This document shows, one piece after another, positions 36,099-44,398 of a DNA stretch of 64,000 bases. The notes under the pieces are model-generated. The model was not told the DNA's origin, made no database searches, and worked only from the letters and a program-made list of their open reading frames with translations. The DNA lies in NCBI GenBank assembly GCA_002479255.1, contig DLMJ01000007.1, positions 71,566-135,565 on the forward strand, written 5' to 3'. Made by a program: the position numbers and the translations under genes. This stretch comes from Candidatus Binatus soli (GTDB lineage Bacteria > Desulfobacterota > Binatia > Binatales > Binataceae). How positions within the stretch are numbered: the stretch's first letter is position 1; every line of letters starts with the position of its first letter.

Positions 36099-36637
36099 TG
36101 CCGCAAGCACCACAGACATTTCTCAATTGGTTTCTACCAATCGCAACTCTCCTCCTCGGCTATATCGCAAAATCCGTTACTGATGGGATTGATTCCCGAC
36201 GTGCTAGCAAGCGCGAACAAATAGTGCGGGAAGAGAGTCGGCGGGATCATCTCTTTGAGCGTCGCACCGACTTTCAACGCCAGACGCTACTCGATCTACA
36301 GGAAGCGACGATGCAGTTGATGAGAGCGACCGCCGCGATCAACCACGAGGACGTGATGGCTTTTCGTAAGACAGGGAAGTGGGGGATGCAGTTGGTTGGA
36401 GACGAGTTGAGTGAAGCCCATCGCTTGGCTAACGCGCGTGTCACCATACTGCGGGTACGAGTACGCGACCAAACGGTTCGAGATTTCGTTGGCGACGTAC
36501 AGGCAAACGGCAGCTCGCTGGTAATATGCCGTAGCGAACAAGAAAGCACCCGTCTGATGGGGACGTTGTTTGGCGCGTTCGACAATTTGAACGGGCGTAT
36601 CGGCGAGCTACTCAGACATATCGATGACGAGGGCTGA
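36098..36637 (+). CDS. Membrane-anchored coiled-coil hypothetical protein
   Basis: A 179-residue protein with one N-terminal membrane span (about residues 8-25, FLNWFLPIATLLLGYIA). A long, highly charged helical region (SRRASKREQIVREESRRDHLFERR) follows, then more amphipathic helix. The bulk would lie in the cytoplasm as a coiled coil. I do not recognise the family. GGGGA lies upstream of the ATG. The gene is less G+C-rich than the core genes and sits in a cassette with a nucleotidyltransferase pair, so it may belong to a defence or mobile locus. Confidence 0.7.
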   Translation: MPQAPQTFLNWFLPIATLLLGYIAKSVTDGIDSRRASKREQIVREESRRDHLFERRTDFQRQTLLDLQEATMQLMRATAAINHEDVMAFRKTGKWGMQLVGDELSEAHRLANARVTILRVRVRDQTVRDFVGDVQANGSSLVICRSEQESTRLMGTLFGAFDNLNGRIGELLRHIDDEG

Positions 36638-36948
36638 GGGGACCGTCTCGGCTCCCTGCGCGGCGCGCTGCCCCCGCAGGGCAACCGACTACCTGACATC
36701 GCGACTGAAAACGCGACGTGGGGCGACGTGTGCGAAATGTCGGCGGCCTATCTAGCGCGGGACGGGACGGGCGCAGTTCCCTGTCAGGTGCGCGAACGGC
36801 TGCACTGCGAAATCGTCATCGAGCGCGAGAGGGCTCACGGCCTTGAGATCACTGATCGACGAGAACCCCATTTATGATTGGTGTCACAAACGGGGCGCAC
36901 TGATTTGAAGACGCAAGCGCGCCTTTCTCCTAGTCTCGCTTGTTGGCT
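36638..36948. other. Gap inside the direct-repeat cassette
   Basis: No supported gene. The frame of the upstream membrane protein stays open for 79 more codons after its TGA, to a TGA at 36875-36877, with an internal ATG at 36737 but no ribosome-binding site. This may be chance or a decayed 3' extension. The rest is A/T-rich spacer before the convergent 64-residue gene. Confidence 0.4.
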
Positions 36949-37143
36949 TTAGTTCTGATCTGAAATCGCGCGGCGCTGGCGCGCGATGCGCGCTCTGCGG
37001 ATGGGCTCAAGCCGCGCATTCATTTCATCGAGTGCTTTAACTTTTTGAGTAAAGGACAACGCCGCAAGCTCAACACGCCCTTCGGCCTTTCGAGCAAGGA
37101 TGTCAGAAATATCGGGATATTTATTCTTGTTCGTCCGATTCAT
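36949..37143 (-). CDS. 64-residue partner of the nucleotidyltransferase
   Basis: A small helical protein with DISDILARKAEGRVELAA and FTQKVKALDEMNARLEPIRRA, then a basic tail. Its start overlaps the 3' end of the nucleotidyltransferase gene by 23 bases, so the two are co-translated. Small proteins with an ARKAEGR...LSF..K...L pattern recur beside such nucleotidyltransferases in my experience, in an arrangement like a toxin-antitoxin pair. Which one would be the toxin cannot be read from sequence. Confidence 0.65.
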   Translation of the reverse strand: MNRTNKNKYPDISDILARKAEGRVELAALSFTQKVKALDEMNARLEPIRRARIARQRRAISDQN

Positions 37144-37699
37144 CGAAGTCTGGCAGGTCCATCCGATAACAAAACTTAGACCACTCTACTCGTAGATTAT
37201 GACGATTCAGCACGTCTCGCAAGACTTTCAAATCTACCGCTTTTGCTTCAATAAACCGAAGAATCCTCTCGCGATCTTTTGGGCGCCCGATCCTCAACGC
37301 GGTTGCCACGATGTGTTCAGGGGTGAGCGTGCTAATCTTGATCGGTGCTGATCCCTCACCAACTTCAACTTCGATCTGCACCGCCTGGCTCAATCCCTCT
37401 GCGTCAAGGTCGCTCGCGACCGGAAGAAATTGCACCGGCCAACCCTCAACGACAACGCCTTCTTTTTTGAATTCCCCGTATCCGCGAATGCGCAAATAAG
37501 AGAATAACGGCTCTAGCGTGGCGACCCCGCTGGGCGCCTCTTGAAAATCGTCAATTGAGACCAGTATATCCAAGTCCTCGGTAGACGCGACTTCGATGTA
37601 ATTCAGCGCCGCTACCGCGCCCGCAACAGCATAACTCCGAATGATCCCGTCCGTGACCATTCCGTTGATTACCCGAAAAGTGTTCGTCAGGCCGTCCAT
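37121..37699 (-). CDS. MNT-fold nucleotidyltransferase (AbiEii-like)
   Basis: A 192-residue protein with a minimal nucleotidyltransferase core: AVAGAVAALNYIEVASTEDLDILV, with the metal-binding DLD at residues 42-44 and a GA in place of the usual GS. The C-terminal part has LTPEHIVATALRIGRPKDRERI, typical of the AbiEii/DUF-type nucleotidyltransferases that often act as toxins by adding nucleotides to tRNA or protein. The start MDGLTNTFRV was chosen, since the frame further upstream runs through the 45-bp repeat. A 64-residue gene overlaps its end. Confidence 0.7.
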   Translation of the reverse strand: MDGLTNTFRVINGMVTDGIIRSYAVAGAVAALNYIEVASTEDLDILVSIDDFQEAPSGVATLEPLFSYLRIRGYGEFKKEGVVVEGWPVQFLPVASDLDAEGLSQAVQIEVEVGEGSAPIKISTLTPEHIVATALRIGRPKDRERILRFIEAKAVDLKVLRDVLNRHNLRVEWSKFCYRMDLPDFDESDEQE

Positions 37700-37784
37700 G
37701 TCCTGTGCGCCGAACCTAAAACCATTCTTCCGAAACAGTCTATCAGATCGAAGCCCACGGAGCAGCCAAGACCCACGCAGCACG

Positions 37785-37829
37785 TATCCGAGGCGATGCG
37801 CGGTGGAAAGCAGGCAGGAGATCATAATG
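37785..37829. repeat. 45-bp direct repeat, right copy
   Basis: Right partner of 35724-35768 with three mismatches. It lies 86 bases upstream of the nucleotidyltransferase start (minus strand). The left copy lies just upstream of the permease gene on the same strand. Confidence 0.85.
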
Positions 37830-37963
37830 GCGTCCGGCCAGCAGCCGTTCAGCCCATTTGTCGGTCGCGCGTCTGTCTGCTAAATCGTTCTCGCAATGAA
37901 CCCCCGCCACGCCGCCGCGCTCGCGCTTGTGGGCTGGGTATCAAACTAGGGAAAACCAAGAAA

Positions 37964-38299
37964 ATGGAACCAATAAGAAAAATTGGCACGATGCATTGGC
38001 GCGCCGAAGGGCGTTCAGATGGCTATGGCCCTGTACTGTTCATAGATCGAGACACTCAAGCTGGCATCGATGTCGAGTATGAAGGGCAAATATGGAGCGG
38101 TACTCTGATAAAAGAGGGAGGGTCGGGCGCTCTTGTCGGTCGATTGCGTCCGGCACTTGGGTCTTTGTCTAAGAGCACAGTTAGCATAAGGCTGATGGCT
38201 GAACCATTCAGGCTTTCCGGCACTTGGAAGGAAAACGATGACGAAACCTACCAATGTTGGGCTGATTTGGAGGCCGAGGGGGAAAATGCTGAGGATTAA
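37964..38299 (+). CDS. Hypothetical protein
   Basis: A 111-residue soluble protein without a family I recognise. It looks beta-rich (FIDRDTQAGIDVEYEGQIWSG, SKSTVSIRLMAEPFRL) and has an acidic C-terminus. The ATG at 37964 follows AGGG at about 12 bases and gives a sensible N-terminus; the open frame upstream is Arg-rich and starts in the repeat. It ends 6 bases before the next gene, so the two are likely co-transcribed. Lower G+C than core genes. Confidence 0.65.
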   Translation: MEPIRKIGTMHWRAEGRSDGYGPVLFIDRDTQAGIDVEYEGQIWSGTLIKEGGSGALVGRLRPALGSLSKSTVSIRLMAEPFRLSGTWKENDDETYQCWADLEAEGENAED

Positions 38300-38305
38300 A
38301 GCTAA

Positions 38306-38785
38306 ATGAAGAGGCCCAAAAGAAGAAAGCCGGCTATAGCAACCAACCTGACCGGCGAGGCCGGAGCCCATTTTGTGGCTTGCGAACTTTCGCGCCGTGG
38401 CGCAATGGTTCTGCCGACTACGCGCAACACGAAGGGATTTGACCTTGTTTGCCTAAATTCAGATGGACGCGAGTTTTTTGCGGTAGTACAGGTTAAGAGC
38501 AGTTACGCTCGCCCGGGATTCTTCCTCGCAAACGCTCCACCAGCTGACGCGCGGCAAAACTTCTTCTACGCCTTCGTCCGCCTTTCGACAGACCCGCCCA
38601 AGGGCAGGCCACCCTTGAAGCCTTTGGAGGCGTTTATCGTGTCGGCTCCGAAAGTGCTGGAAAACTACGACCCGGGCGGGCCCAAGGGAGAATGGGCGAG
38701 CTGGATCGTACCAAAATCAGAAGAAGAACAGTCCAACTATCTCAACCGGTGGGACCTGATTCTGGATTGCCTGCACTGTGCCTAA
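38306..38785 (+). CDS. PD-(D/E)XK nuclease-like protein
   Basis: A 159-residue protein with the core of the restriction-endonuclease-like fold. GEAGAHFVACELSRRG is an N-terminal helix with Glu. KGFDLVCLNSD supplies the Asp, and FAVVQVKSS supplies the Q-x-K that often replaces E-x-K in this superfamily. The remaining C-terminal part is not diagnostic. GAGGA lies about 10 bases before the ATG, inside the end of the previous gene. It may be a nuclease in a defence or mobile context, but no partner enzyme is adjacent. Confidence 0.65.
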   Translation: MKRPKRRKPAIATNLTGEAGAHFVACELSRRGAMVLPTTRNTKGFDLVCLNSDGREFFAVVQVKSSYARPGFFLANAPPADARQNFFYAFVRLSTDPPKGRPPLKPLEAFIVSAPKVLENYDPGGPKGEWASWIVPKSEEEQSNYLNRWDLILDCLHCA

Positions 38786-38990
38786 ATTGCATGTCAGCGC
38801 CCTCTTGCATCCCGATTTCGATCCCCCGCCGACGCCCGTTCGCATCCAATTAGTGTTTACTCCGACTAGATGGTGCGTAATAGGCAGGGGAACCGGACTG
38901 GGCTCGGCGTGCGGCGACTCGCGCGGGCGGGCGGCCCTGGCTTGTATAGCTGGCAAGTTTTAGGTTTCGGGGCTAGAAGGGCTCTTGGCG

Positions 38991-39206
38991 ATGGCTACCA
39001 GTGCAACGTGTCCCGGTTGTGGAAGGCGAACGCTCCGCGTCTCGATGCAGCGGGTTCGCCCCGGTATCTATCACTTCACCGGCTCCTGTCCAGCCTGTCA
39101 CGGGACTTGGTGGTGTCATGCGGATCAGAGCGCTCACCTTGGCGTAGCGGCGTGGCGATCTGGGCCTGATATTGAGTGCGACGAAGCGGGCAAGCAACGT
39201 CCCTGA
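38991..39206 (+). CDS. Small zinc-ribbon protein
   Basis: A 71-residue protein with two CxxC knuckles (CPGC at about residues 8-11 and CPAC at about 32-35) and two more Cys, consistent with a zinc ribbon. AGAAGG lies about 10 bases before the ATG. It has no recognised family. It lies in the accessory region and may be a small nucleic-acid-binding protein. Confidence 0.55.
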   Translation: MATSATCPGCGRRTLRVSMQRVRPGIYHFTGSCPACHGTWWCHADQSAHLGVAAWRSGPDIECDEAGKQRP

Positions 39207-39256
39207 GTCCGCCAAGGCCAAGACAGACCCTGTGCGGCCTCCAGGGGAAGGTCCAT

Positions 39257-39679
39257 ATGAAACTCAACACCGTGATGAAGCCAGCGTTCGCCGCGCTCAT
39301 TGCGATCGCCAGCGCGAGTCCGCTGCTGGCGACCACCTACCCTGATTGTCAAGGTTGGAAACCGCCGCCGGAGCTTAAAGGCAAGAAGGCCGTAGAGACC
39401 AACTTCGTCGGACCAAGCGGCGGCGCCGTGACCATCGTTCATATTGGCCCCGGGATACTCTGCGAATCGGTCGAGCAAGGGGTGCCATCCGGCGAACGCC
39501 TGCAAGCCGAGCGAAAAGTCCTGAGCGGTAAGAAGCTCAAGGTCCACGAGCCCACCCTCGAAGACTTCAACGTGGCCACGCGCCCGGATTGCTACGACTT
39601 TTACGACGCTTGTTACAACCCAGACTTTGACGGTCCCGACCCCGAGGCGTGCGCTCAGTACGAGGCGCGTTGCCGTTGA
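39257..39679 (+). CDS. Secreted Cys-containing hypothetical protein
   Basis: A 140-residue protein with a signal peptide (FAALIAIASASPLLA, cleavage near residue 25). The mature part has six Cys (for example DCQGW, ILCES, DCYDFYDACYN, ACAQYEARC), suggesting disulphides in the periplasm. AGGGGAAGG precedes the ATG, so the start is well supported. Function unknown. Confidence 0.7.
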   Translation: MKLNTVMKPAFAALIAIASASPLLATTYPDCQGWKPPPELKGKKAVETNFVGPSGGAVTIVHIGPGILCESVEQGVPSGERLQAERKVLSGKKLKVHEPTLEDFNVATRPDCYDFYDACYNPDFDGPDPEACAQYEARCR

Positions 39680-40001
39680 GAAACTGGGGGACGCGGACAG
39701 CGGCAGCGCGACGCCCCTTGCGCGCCGCGGCGTTACGGCTTGTCCAAAGATCGCTACCAAAACGACTGCCGATCACGACCGAACAGGAGGGATCAGCATC
39801 GATCCCGCTTCCAACAAAAATCCCGATTTCGCGCGCGGTTTGATCTTTACTGGTCTCGCGTGCTCGCGACCGGGCTGTTAATGTAAAAGATGCGCAAAGG
39901 TCCGCGGCCGGTCGTCAAGGCGCGGGACACCTCGCGTTGACGATCCATACAGCGTGGTGCGAGCCCCAATTGAGAAGCTCTCCCGGAAATCTGTTTCGAT
40001 C
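39680..40001. other. Intergenic region before the TPR lipoprotein
   Basis: I see no conserved gene or RNA here. It is the junction between the accessory region and core genes. Confidence 0.45.
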
Positions 40002-41771
40002 ATGATGTTTTTCAGTACACGCGCGATCATCGCACTCGGCGCCGCGTCGATTGCGTTTCTCGGCTGCGCCCAAATCACAGGTGCGAAGTTCGAGCCGGTT
40101 CGCACCGTCAGCGTGGGTGGGGATAATCCCTTCGGCGGCGCGCCGGCGGTCGAGATCCCCGCCGATGCGCGCGCGATGAGCGCGTTCCTGAAGGCCGAGG
40201 TCGCGATGAATGAAGGCGACCGGGAAGAGGCGCTCAAGGATTACGCGGAAGCCGTCCGGTACGATCCCACCAACGCCGCGCTGAAGGTTCGCCTCGCCAC
40301 GCTCTACGTCCGCGACGGGCGCCTCAAGGAGGCGCTCGATCAGGTAAACCAGGCGCTCGCGATCAATCCGGATTCCGCCGACGCCCGTCTGCTCGGCGCA
40401 GGCATCAGCTCGGCGCTCGGTGACGACGCGACCGCGGAAAAGGACTACCGCGAGGTATTGCGTCTCAATTCGAAAAATCAGGAAGCCTATCTCTATCTCG
40501 GCGCCCTCTACGCCAAGCGGGGCGATTACGGGGAAGCCGAGAAAACGTTTGAGCAGCTGATCACGCTCGATCCCAGTTCATTCCTTGGCTACTACTACGC
40601 CGGCAAGGTGATGGTGGCCTCGAAGAACTACCCGGCCGCCGAAAAATATTATCAAAAGGCGCTCGATCTCAATCCGCAGTCGGAGCTGGTGCTGCTTGAT
40701 TTTGCGCTGTTGCGCGAGCGCCAGGAGCGCCCGCAGGACGCGCTCGTCTATTACAACAAGATCACGCAAGTCAATCCGAACAACGAGCTGGTTCGAAAGC
40801 GCAAGGCGGAAATCCTGGTCGGTCAGAAAAAATACGACCAGGCATTGGAGGAGCTCAAACGCGCCGAGCAGGTCGAAACCAATCCCGCGGACACGCGCAC
40901 CAAGATCGGCCTGCTCTACGTCGAGCAGGGCAATTTTGACGACGCCGCGACCGAGTTCAACCTGGTGCTCGGCTCCGAGCCGGACAACTACCGCGTCCAC
41001 TATTACCTCGGCACGGTGTACACGGAGCTTTCCGAGAGCGACAAGGCGATCCGCGAGTTCAACAAGATTCCCGCCGACAACGAGCATTACGTCGAGTCGC
41101 GCCTGCAGCTCGCTTACCTGTACGACAAGCAGAACAAGTACGACGACGCGATGGGCGCGCTGAAGGACGCGCTCGCCAGGAAGCCCCACGACCCCGAAAT
41201 CACCGGCTTCATGGTCGGCGTCTATCAGGAAAAGAAGGATTACCAGGCTGCCATCGATCTCGCGCGCAAGATGGTCGCGGCCGATCCCAAAAATGACAAG
41301 CTCCACTTCACGCTCGGCGCGGCGCTCGATGAGAACAAACAGCGCGCAGAAGCCATGGCCGAGATGAAGAAGGCGATCGAGCTGAATCCCTCCAATGCGC
41401 AGGCGCTGAACTACCTCGGCTACAGTTACGCCGAACAGGGCGCCAACCTGGTCGAGGCCGAAAAGCTAATCAAGCGCGCTCTCGATATCGAGCCCGAAGA
41501 CGGCTTTTACGTCGATAGCCTGGGATGGGTTTACTATCAGAAGGGCGACTACAAGCGCGCCGCCGAGGAGTTGGAGCGCGCGGTCAACCTGACCGGCAAC
41601 GACCCCACTATCACCGAGCATCTTGGCGACGCGTATCGCAAGCTGGGCAAGGTCAAGGAAGCGGGCAACGAGTACTCGGACGCGCTGAAGAAGGCGCAGG
41701 AAACCGACCAGGTCGCACGGCTCAAGGATAAAATTCAGGTCCTGCAGAATGCCGCCAGCGCGGGCCACTGA
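40002..41771 (+). CDS. TPR-repeat lipoprotein
   Basis: A 589-residue protein with a lipobox signal (AIIALGAASIAFLGC) and then almost continuous tetratricopeptide repeats from about residue 60 to 570, with typical pairs such as YLYLGALYAKRGDYGEAEKTF. It is presumably tethered to the inner or outer membrane with the repeats in the periplasm, where TPR lipoproteins act as scaffolds. The ATG at 40002 was chosen because it gives a clean signal peptide. The next gene, a LolB-like lipoprotein, begins 23 bases before this one ends, so they form an operon. Confidence 0.85.
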   Translation: MMFFSTRAIIALGAASIAFLGCAQITGAKFEPVRTVSVGGDNPFGGAPAVEIPADARAMSAFLKAEVAMNEGDREEALKDYAEAVRYDPTNAALKVRLATLYVRDGRLKEALDQVNQALAINPDSADARLLGAGISSALGDDATAEKDYREVLRLNSKNQEAYLYLGALYAKRGDYGEAEKTFEQLITLDPSSFLGYYYAGKVMVASKNYPAAEKYYQKALDLNPQSELVLLDFALLRERQERPQDALVYYNKITQVNPNNELVRKRKAEILVGQKKYDQALEELKRAEQVETNPADTRTKIGLLYVEQGNFDDAATEFNLVLGSEPDNYRVHYYLGTVYTELSESDKAIREFNKIPADNEHYVESRLQLAYLYDKQNKYDDAMGALKDALARKPHDPEITGFMVGVYQEKKDYQAAIDLARKMVAADPKNDKLHFTLGAALDENKQRAEAMAEMKKAIELNPSNAQALNYLGYSYAEQGANLVEAEKLIKRALDIEPEDGFYVDSLGWVYYQKGDYKRAAEELERAVNLTGNDPTITEHLGDAYRKLGKVKEAGNEYSDALKKAQETDQVARLKDKIQVLQNAASAGH

Positions 41772-42636
41772 ACGCGCGCGGCGCCGAAAAACAGTTTCGC
41801 TCGCGGCGGTCGCATCGATGCTGCTGCTGGCGACGCTCGAAACTTCCGCCTGCATCATCGTTCGTCCTCCGCCCATTCCAGCGCCCGAGCCGATAGCGGG
41901 CTTCGACGCCGGCAAATATCAAGTCCGGAAATTGATCGCGGCGCTGGCCGAGCGTGACAAAACGCTCGACTCTATGCAGACCCCGGCCGTCATGGAATAC
42001 ACTGCCGGCGATCAGCACGTGAAGGCCAAAGAGGAAATCGTCGTCAAGCGGCCCGGCAATTTGCGCGTCGAGGCGATGTCGCCGTTCGGCGTGGCATTGC
42101 TGCTCGCGGCACAGGGCTCGGAGCTCGCAATCTTCGAGCCGGGTCAGAATCGCTTCATGCGCGGCAATGCGACCGCCGACACGCTCTACAGGTACGTGCG
42201 AATCCCGATGGCGCCCGCGGACGCTGTGGGTCTGCTGATGGGACTCGCGCCGCCCGAGTTCGCGCTCAATCGGGTCGCAGACTCGGTGTCGAACGACGGC
42301 GCGATGACGGTCGCGTCGTACCGCAACGCCGCGTCGGGGACTCGCGAGCTTGGATTTTCGGCCGGCAATCTCGCGATGGTGCGGGAGACGGCGGGCAACG
42401 GCCGCGTCAATTACGAGGTGCGTTACAGTGACTATCATGATATCGGCGGAGTGATGTTTCCGTACGTCGTCGATGCGACTTTTCCGGCGGCCGGCAGCCA
42501 CGTGACGTTTCGTTACCTGCGGCCGATCGTCAATGGAGACATCCCCGATTCGACGTTCGTGTTGACACCGGCTCCAGGAGCCACTTTTATGAATTTGAGC
42601 CTTGACGATGCCCGCGCGCTTGCAAATGAAAGCTGA
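41749..42636 (+). CDS. LolB-like (DUF4292-type) outer-membrane lipoprotein
   Basis: A 295-residue protein with a basic start, a hydrophobic span and a lipobox-like LETSACI. The mature part contains EEIVVKRPGNLRVEAMSPFG, the strand pattern of LolA/LolB-fold domains (incomplete beta-barrel that binds lipids). LolB inserts lipoproteins into the outer membrane, but this family also includes poorly studied relatives, so the role is tentative. It overlaps the TPR gene and the following substrate-binding protein. Confidence 0.75.
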   Translation: MPPARATERARRRKTVSLAAVASMLLLATLETSACIIVRPPPIPAPEPIAGFDAGKYQVRKLIAALAERDKTLDSMQTPAVMEYTAGDQHVKAKEEIVVKRPGNLRVEAMSPFGVALLLAAQGSELAIFEPGQNRFMRGNATADTLYRYVRIPMAPADAVGLLMGLAPPEFALNRVADSVSNDGAMTVASYRNAASGTRELGFSAGNLAMVRETAGNGRVNYEVRYSDYHDIGGVMFPYVVDATFPAAGSHVTFRYLRPIVNGDIPDSTFVLTPAPGATFMNLSLDDARALANES

Positions 42637-44353
42637 AAGCTGGCGCAAGCGAATCTTGCCGGCCATCACGTGCGCGATTGCCGTATCGTCGCTCGCGATT
42701 TTTCCCGGATGCCGGGTTAACCGGCCCGTGAACGATCACGAGAAAAATCAAATCCTCTACACGGCCATGGCCAGCGATCCGCGCACCTTCAATCCGATTC
42801 TGATCACCGATTCGACCTCGGGTGCGCTCACCGGCGATTTGTTCGAGAGCCTCACCCGCCTCAACCCCGTCACTACCCTGCCGGAGGCGGGCCTGGCCGA
42901 GAAATGGGACATCGCGCCCGACAGCAAGGCGATTACGTTTCATCTCCGTCACGGCGTGAAATGGTTTGACGGCCGGCCGGTCAACGCTCGCGACGTTCTG
43001 TTCACGCTCGACGTCATCTACGATCCCAAGGTGCCCAACAGCATCCGCCCCGCGATCACTATCGACCACCAACGCATCATCGCGGAGGCGCCCGACGACT
43101 ACACGGTCGTCATGCGTCTGCCGAAACCGTTTGCTCCGCTGCTTTATTCAATTGGGATTCCGGTGATGCCGGCGCACATCCTCGAGCCCGTGTGGAAGGC
43201 GGGAAATTTCAACCACACCTGGGGCATCGACACGCCCCCGGACAAGCTCGTCGGCAACGGCCCGTATCACATGACGCACTACGCGCAGAGCCAGCTCGTT
43301 CGCTACGATCGCAACAACGATTATTGGATGAAAGATGAGCACGGCGGTCAGTTGCCGCGTCTGCACGGGCAGACGGTGACGATCGTGCAGGACCAGAACG
43401 CCGAATATCTACGCTACCTGTCGGGGCAAATCGACGTCTACGGCCCGCGCACCGAGGAGGTCTCGCCACTTTTGGACAAAGTCAAAAACAAGGAACTCGG
43501 CATCACGGTTCAGCAGATCGGAATCGACACGGGCTCGCTGTTTTTCACCTTCAACCGCAATCCGCGCCATTACGTCAAAAACGGCGTCACCAATCCGAAG
43601 CTCGATTGGTTCACGGACCTGAAGTTCCTGCAAGCGATGGCGCACATGATGGACAAGAAATCGATGATCGATCTTGTCTTTCACCAACTCGCGGTGCCGG
43701 CGGTGGCGAACATCTCGCCCGAGAACAAAATCTTCCACAATCCCAATCTCAAGGATTACGACTACGATCCGAAGCTTGCCGCCGACATGCTCGAGGCGGC
43801 GGGTTATCACCTCGCAAAACCCGGCGTGCGGACCGATCCGAAAGGCAATCGTCTCGAATTCGATCTCACCACCAACACCGGCACGCCCGAGCGCAACGAA
43901 ATGTGCACCATCTTCAAGCAGGACGTCGAGAGCCTCGGCATCAAGGTGAACTATCGGCCGCTCGAGTTCACGACGCTGGTGGACAAGCTCGATTCGTCTT
44001 TCGACTGGGATTGTGTGCTGATTGGATTCACCGGCGGCATCGAGCCGAACGATGGCGCGAACTTTTATCGCTCATCGGGCAACCTTCATTTGTGGAATCC
44101 GAATCAGCCCAAACCCGCCGCACCATGGGAGGCGGAGATCGACACGCTGCTCGATCAGGGCGCGTCCGAAATGGATCCCAACAGACGGGCGCCGTACTAT
44201 TGGAGAATTCAGCAAATTCTCCACGACCAGTTGCCGATACTCGAAACGGTGCGCCAGCAGCGCTATTCGTCGTGGAAAAACTCGCTGGAAAACTATCAGC
44301 CCAAGGTGTGGGGTCTGTACAAGCCGGAGTGGATGCAATTCAAGGCCGACTGA
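42608..44353 (+). CDS. Oligopeptide ABC transporter substrate-binding lipoprotein
   Basis: A 581-residue extracellular solute-binding protein family 5 member. The signal peptide ends in SSLAIFPGC, a lipobox. The mature domain has the family pattern DPRTFNPILITDSTS, LTRLNP and KWFDGRPVNARDVLFTLD, typical of DppA/OppA. It captures peptides in the periplasm for the permease genes that follow. The start is ambiguous (42608 or 42626) and overlaps the end of the preceding lipoprotein gene. The permeases follow, while its ATPases are displaced to 51.2 kb. Confidence 0.92.
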   Translation: MPARLQMKAESWRKRILPAITCAIAVSSLAIFPGCRVNRPVNDHEKNQILYTAMASDPRTFNPILITDSTSGALTGDLFESLTRLNPVTTLPEAGLAEKWDIAPDSKAITFHLRHGVKWFDGRPVNARDVLFTLDVIYDPKVPNSIRPAITIDHQRIIAEAPDDYTVVMRLPKPFAPLLYSIGIPVMPAHILEPVWKAGNFNHTWGIDTPPDKLVGNGPYHMTHYAQSQLVRYDRNNDYWMKDEHGGQLPRLHGQTVTIVQDQNAEYLRYLSGQIDVYGPRTEEVSPLLDKVKNKELGITVQQIGIDTGSLFFTFNRNPRHYVKNGVTNPKLDWFTDLKFLQAMAHMMDKKSMIDLVFHQLAVPAVANISPENKIFHNPNLKDYDYDPKLAADMLEAAGYHLAKPGVRTDPKGNRLEFDLTTNTGTPERNEMCTIFKQDVESLGIKVNYRPLEFTTLVDKLDSSFDWDCVLIGFTGGIEPNDGANFYRSSGNLHLWNPNQPKPAAPWEAEIDTLLDQGASEMDPNRRAPYYWRIQQILHDQLPILETVRQQRYSSWKNSLENYQPKVWGLYKPEWMQFKAD

Positions 44354-44398
44354 GCATCCGGCGCGCAACGCACCTCGAAATATCAGGCCGTTGACACG

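Noticed and set aside
36638..36877. Read-through extension or separate gene after the TGA at 36637
   Set aside because: 79 codons open but no start with a ribosome-binding site and no recognisable fold; chance opening is likely in this composition.
35724..37829. CRISPR-like array from the 45-bp repeats
   Set aside because: Only two copies 2 kb apart, with genes between them and no cas genes.
38778..38963. 61-codon frame starting at GTG after the PD-(D/E)XK-like gene
   Set aside because: Overlaps the preceding stop, low-complexity content and no similarity I recognise.
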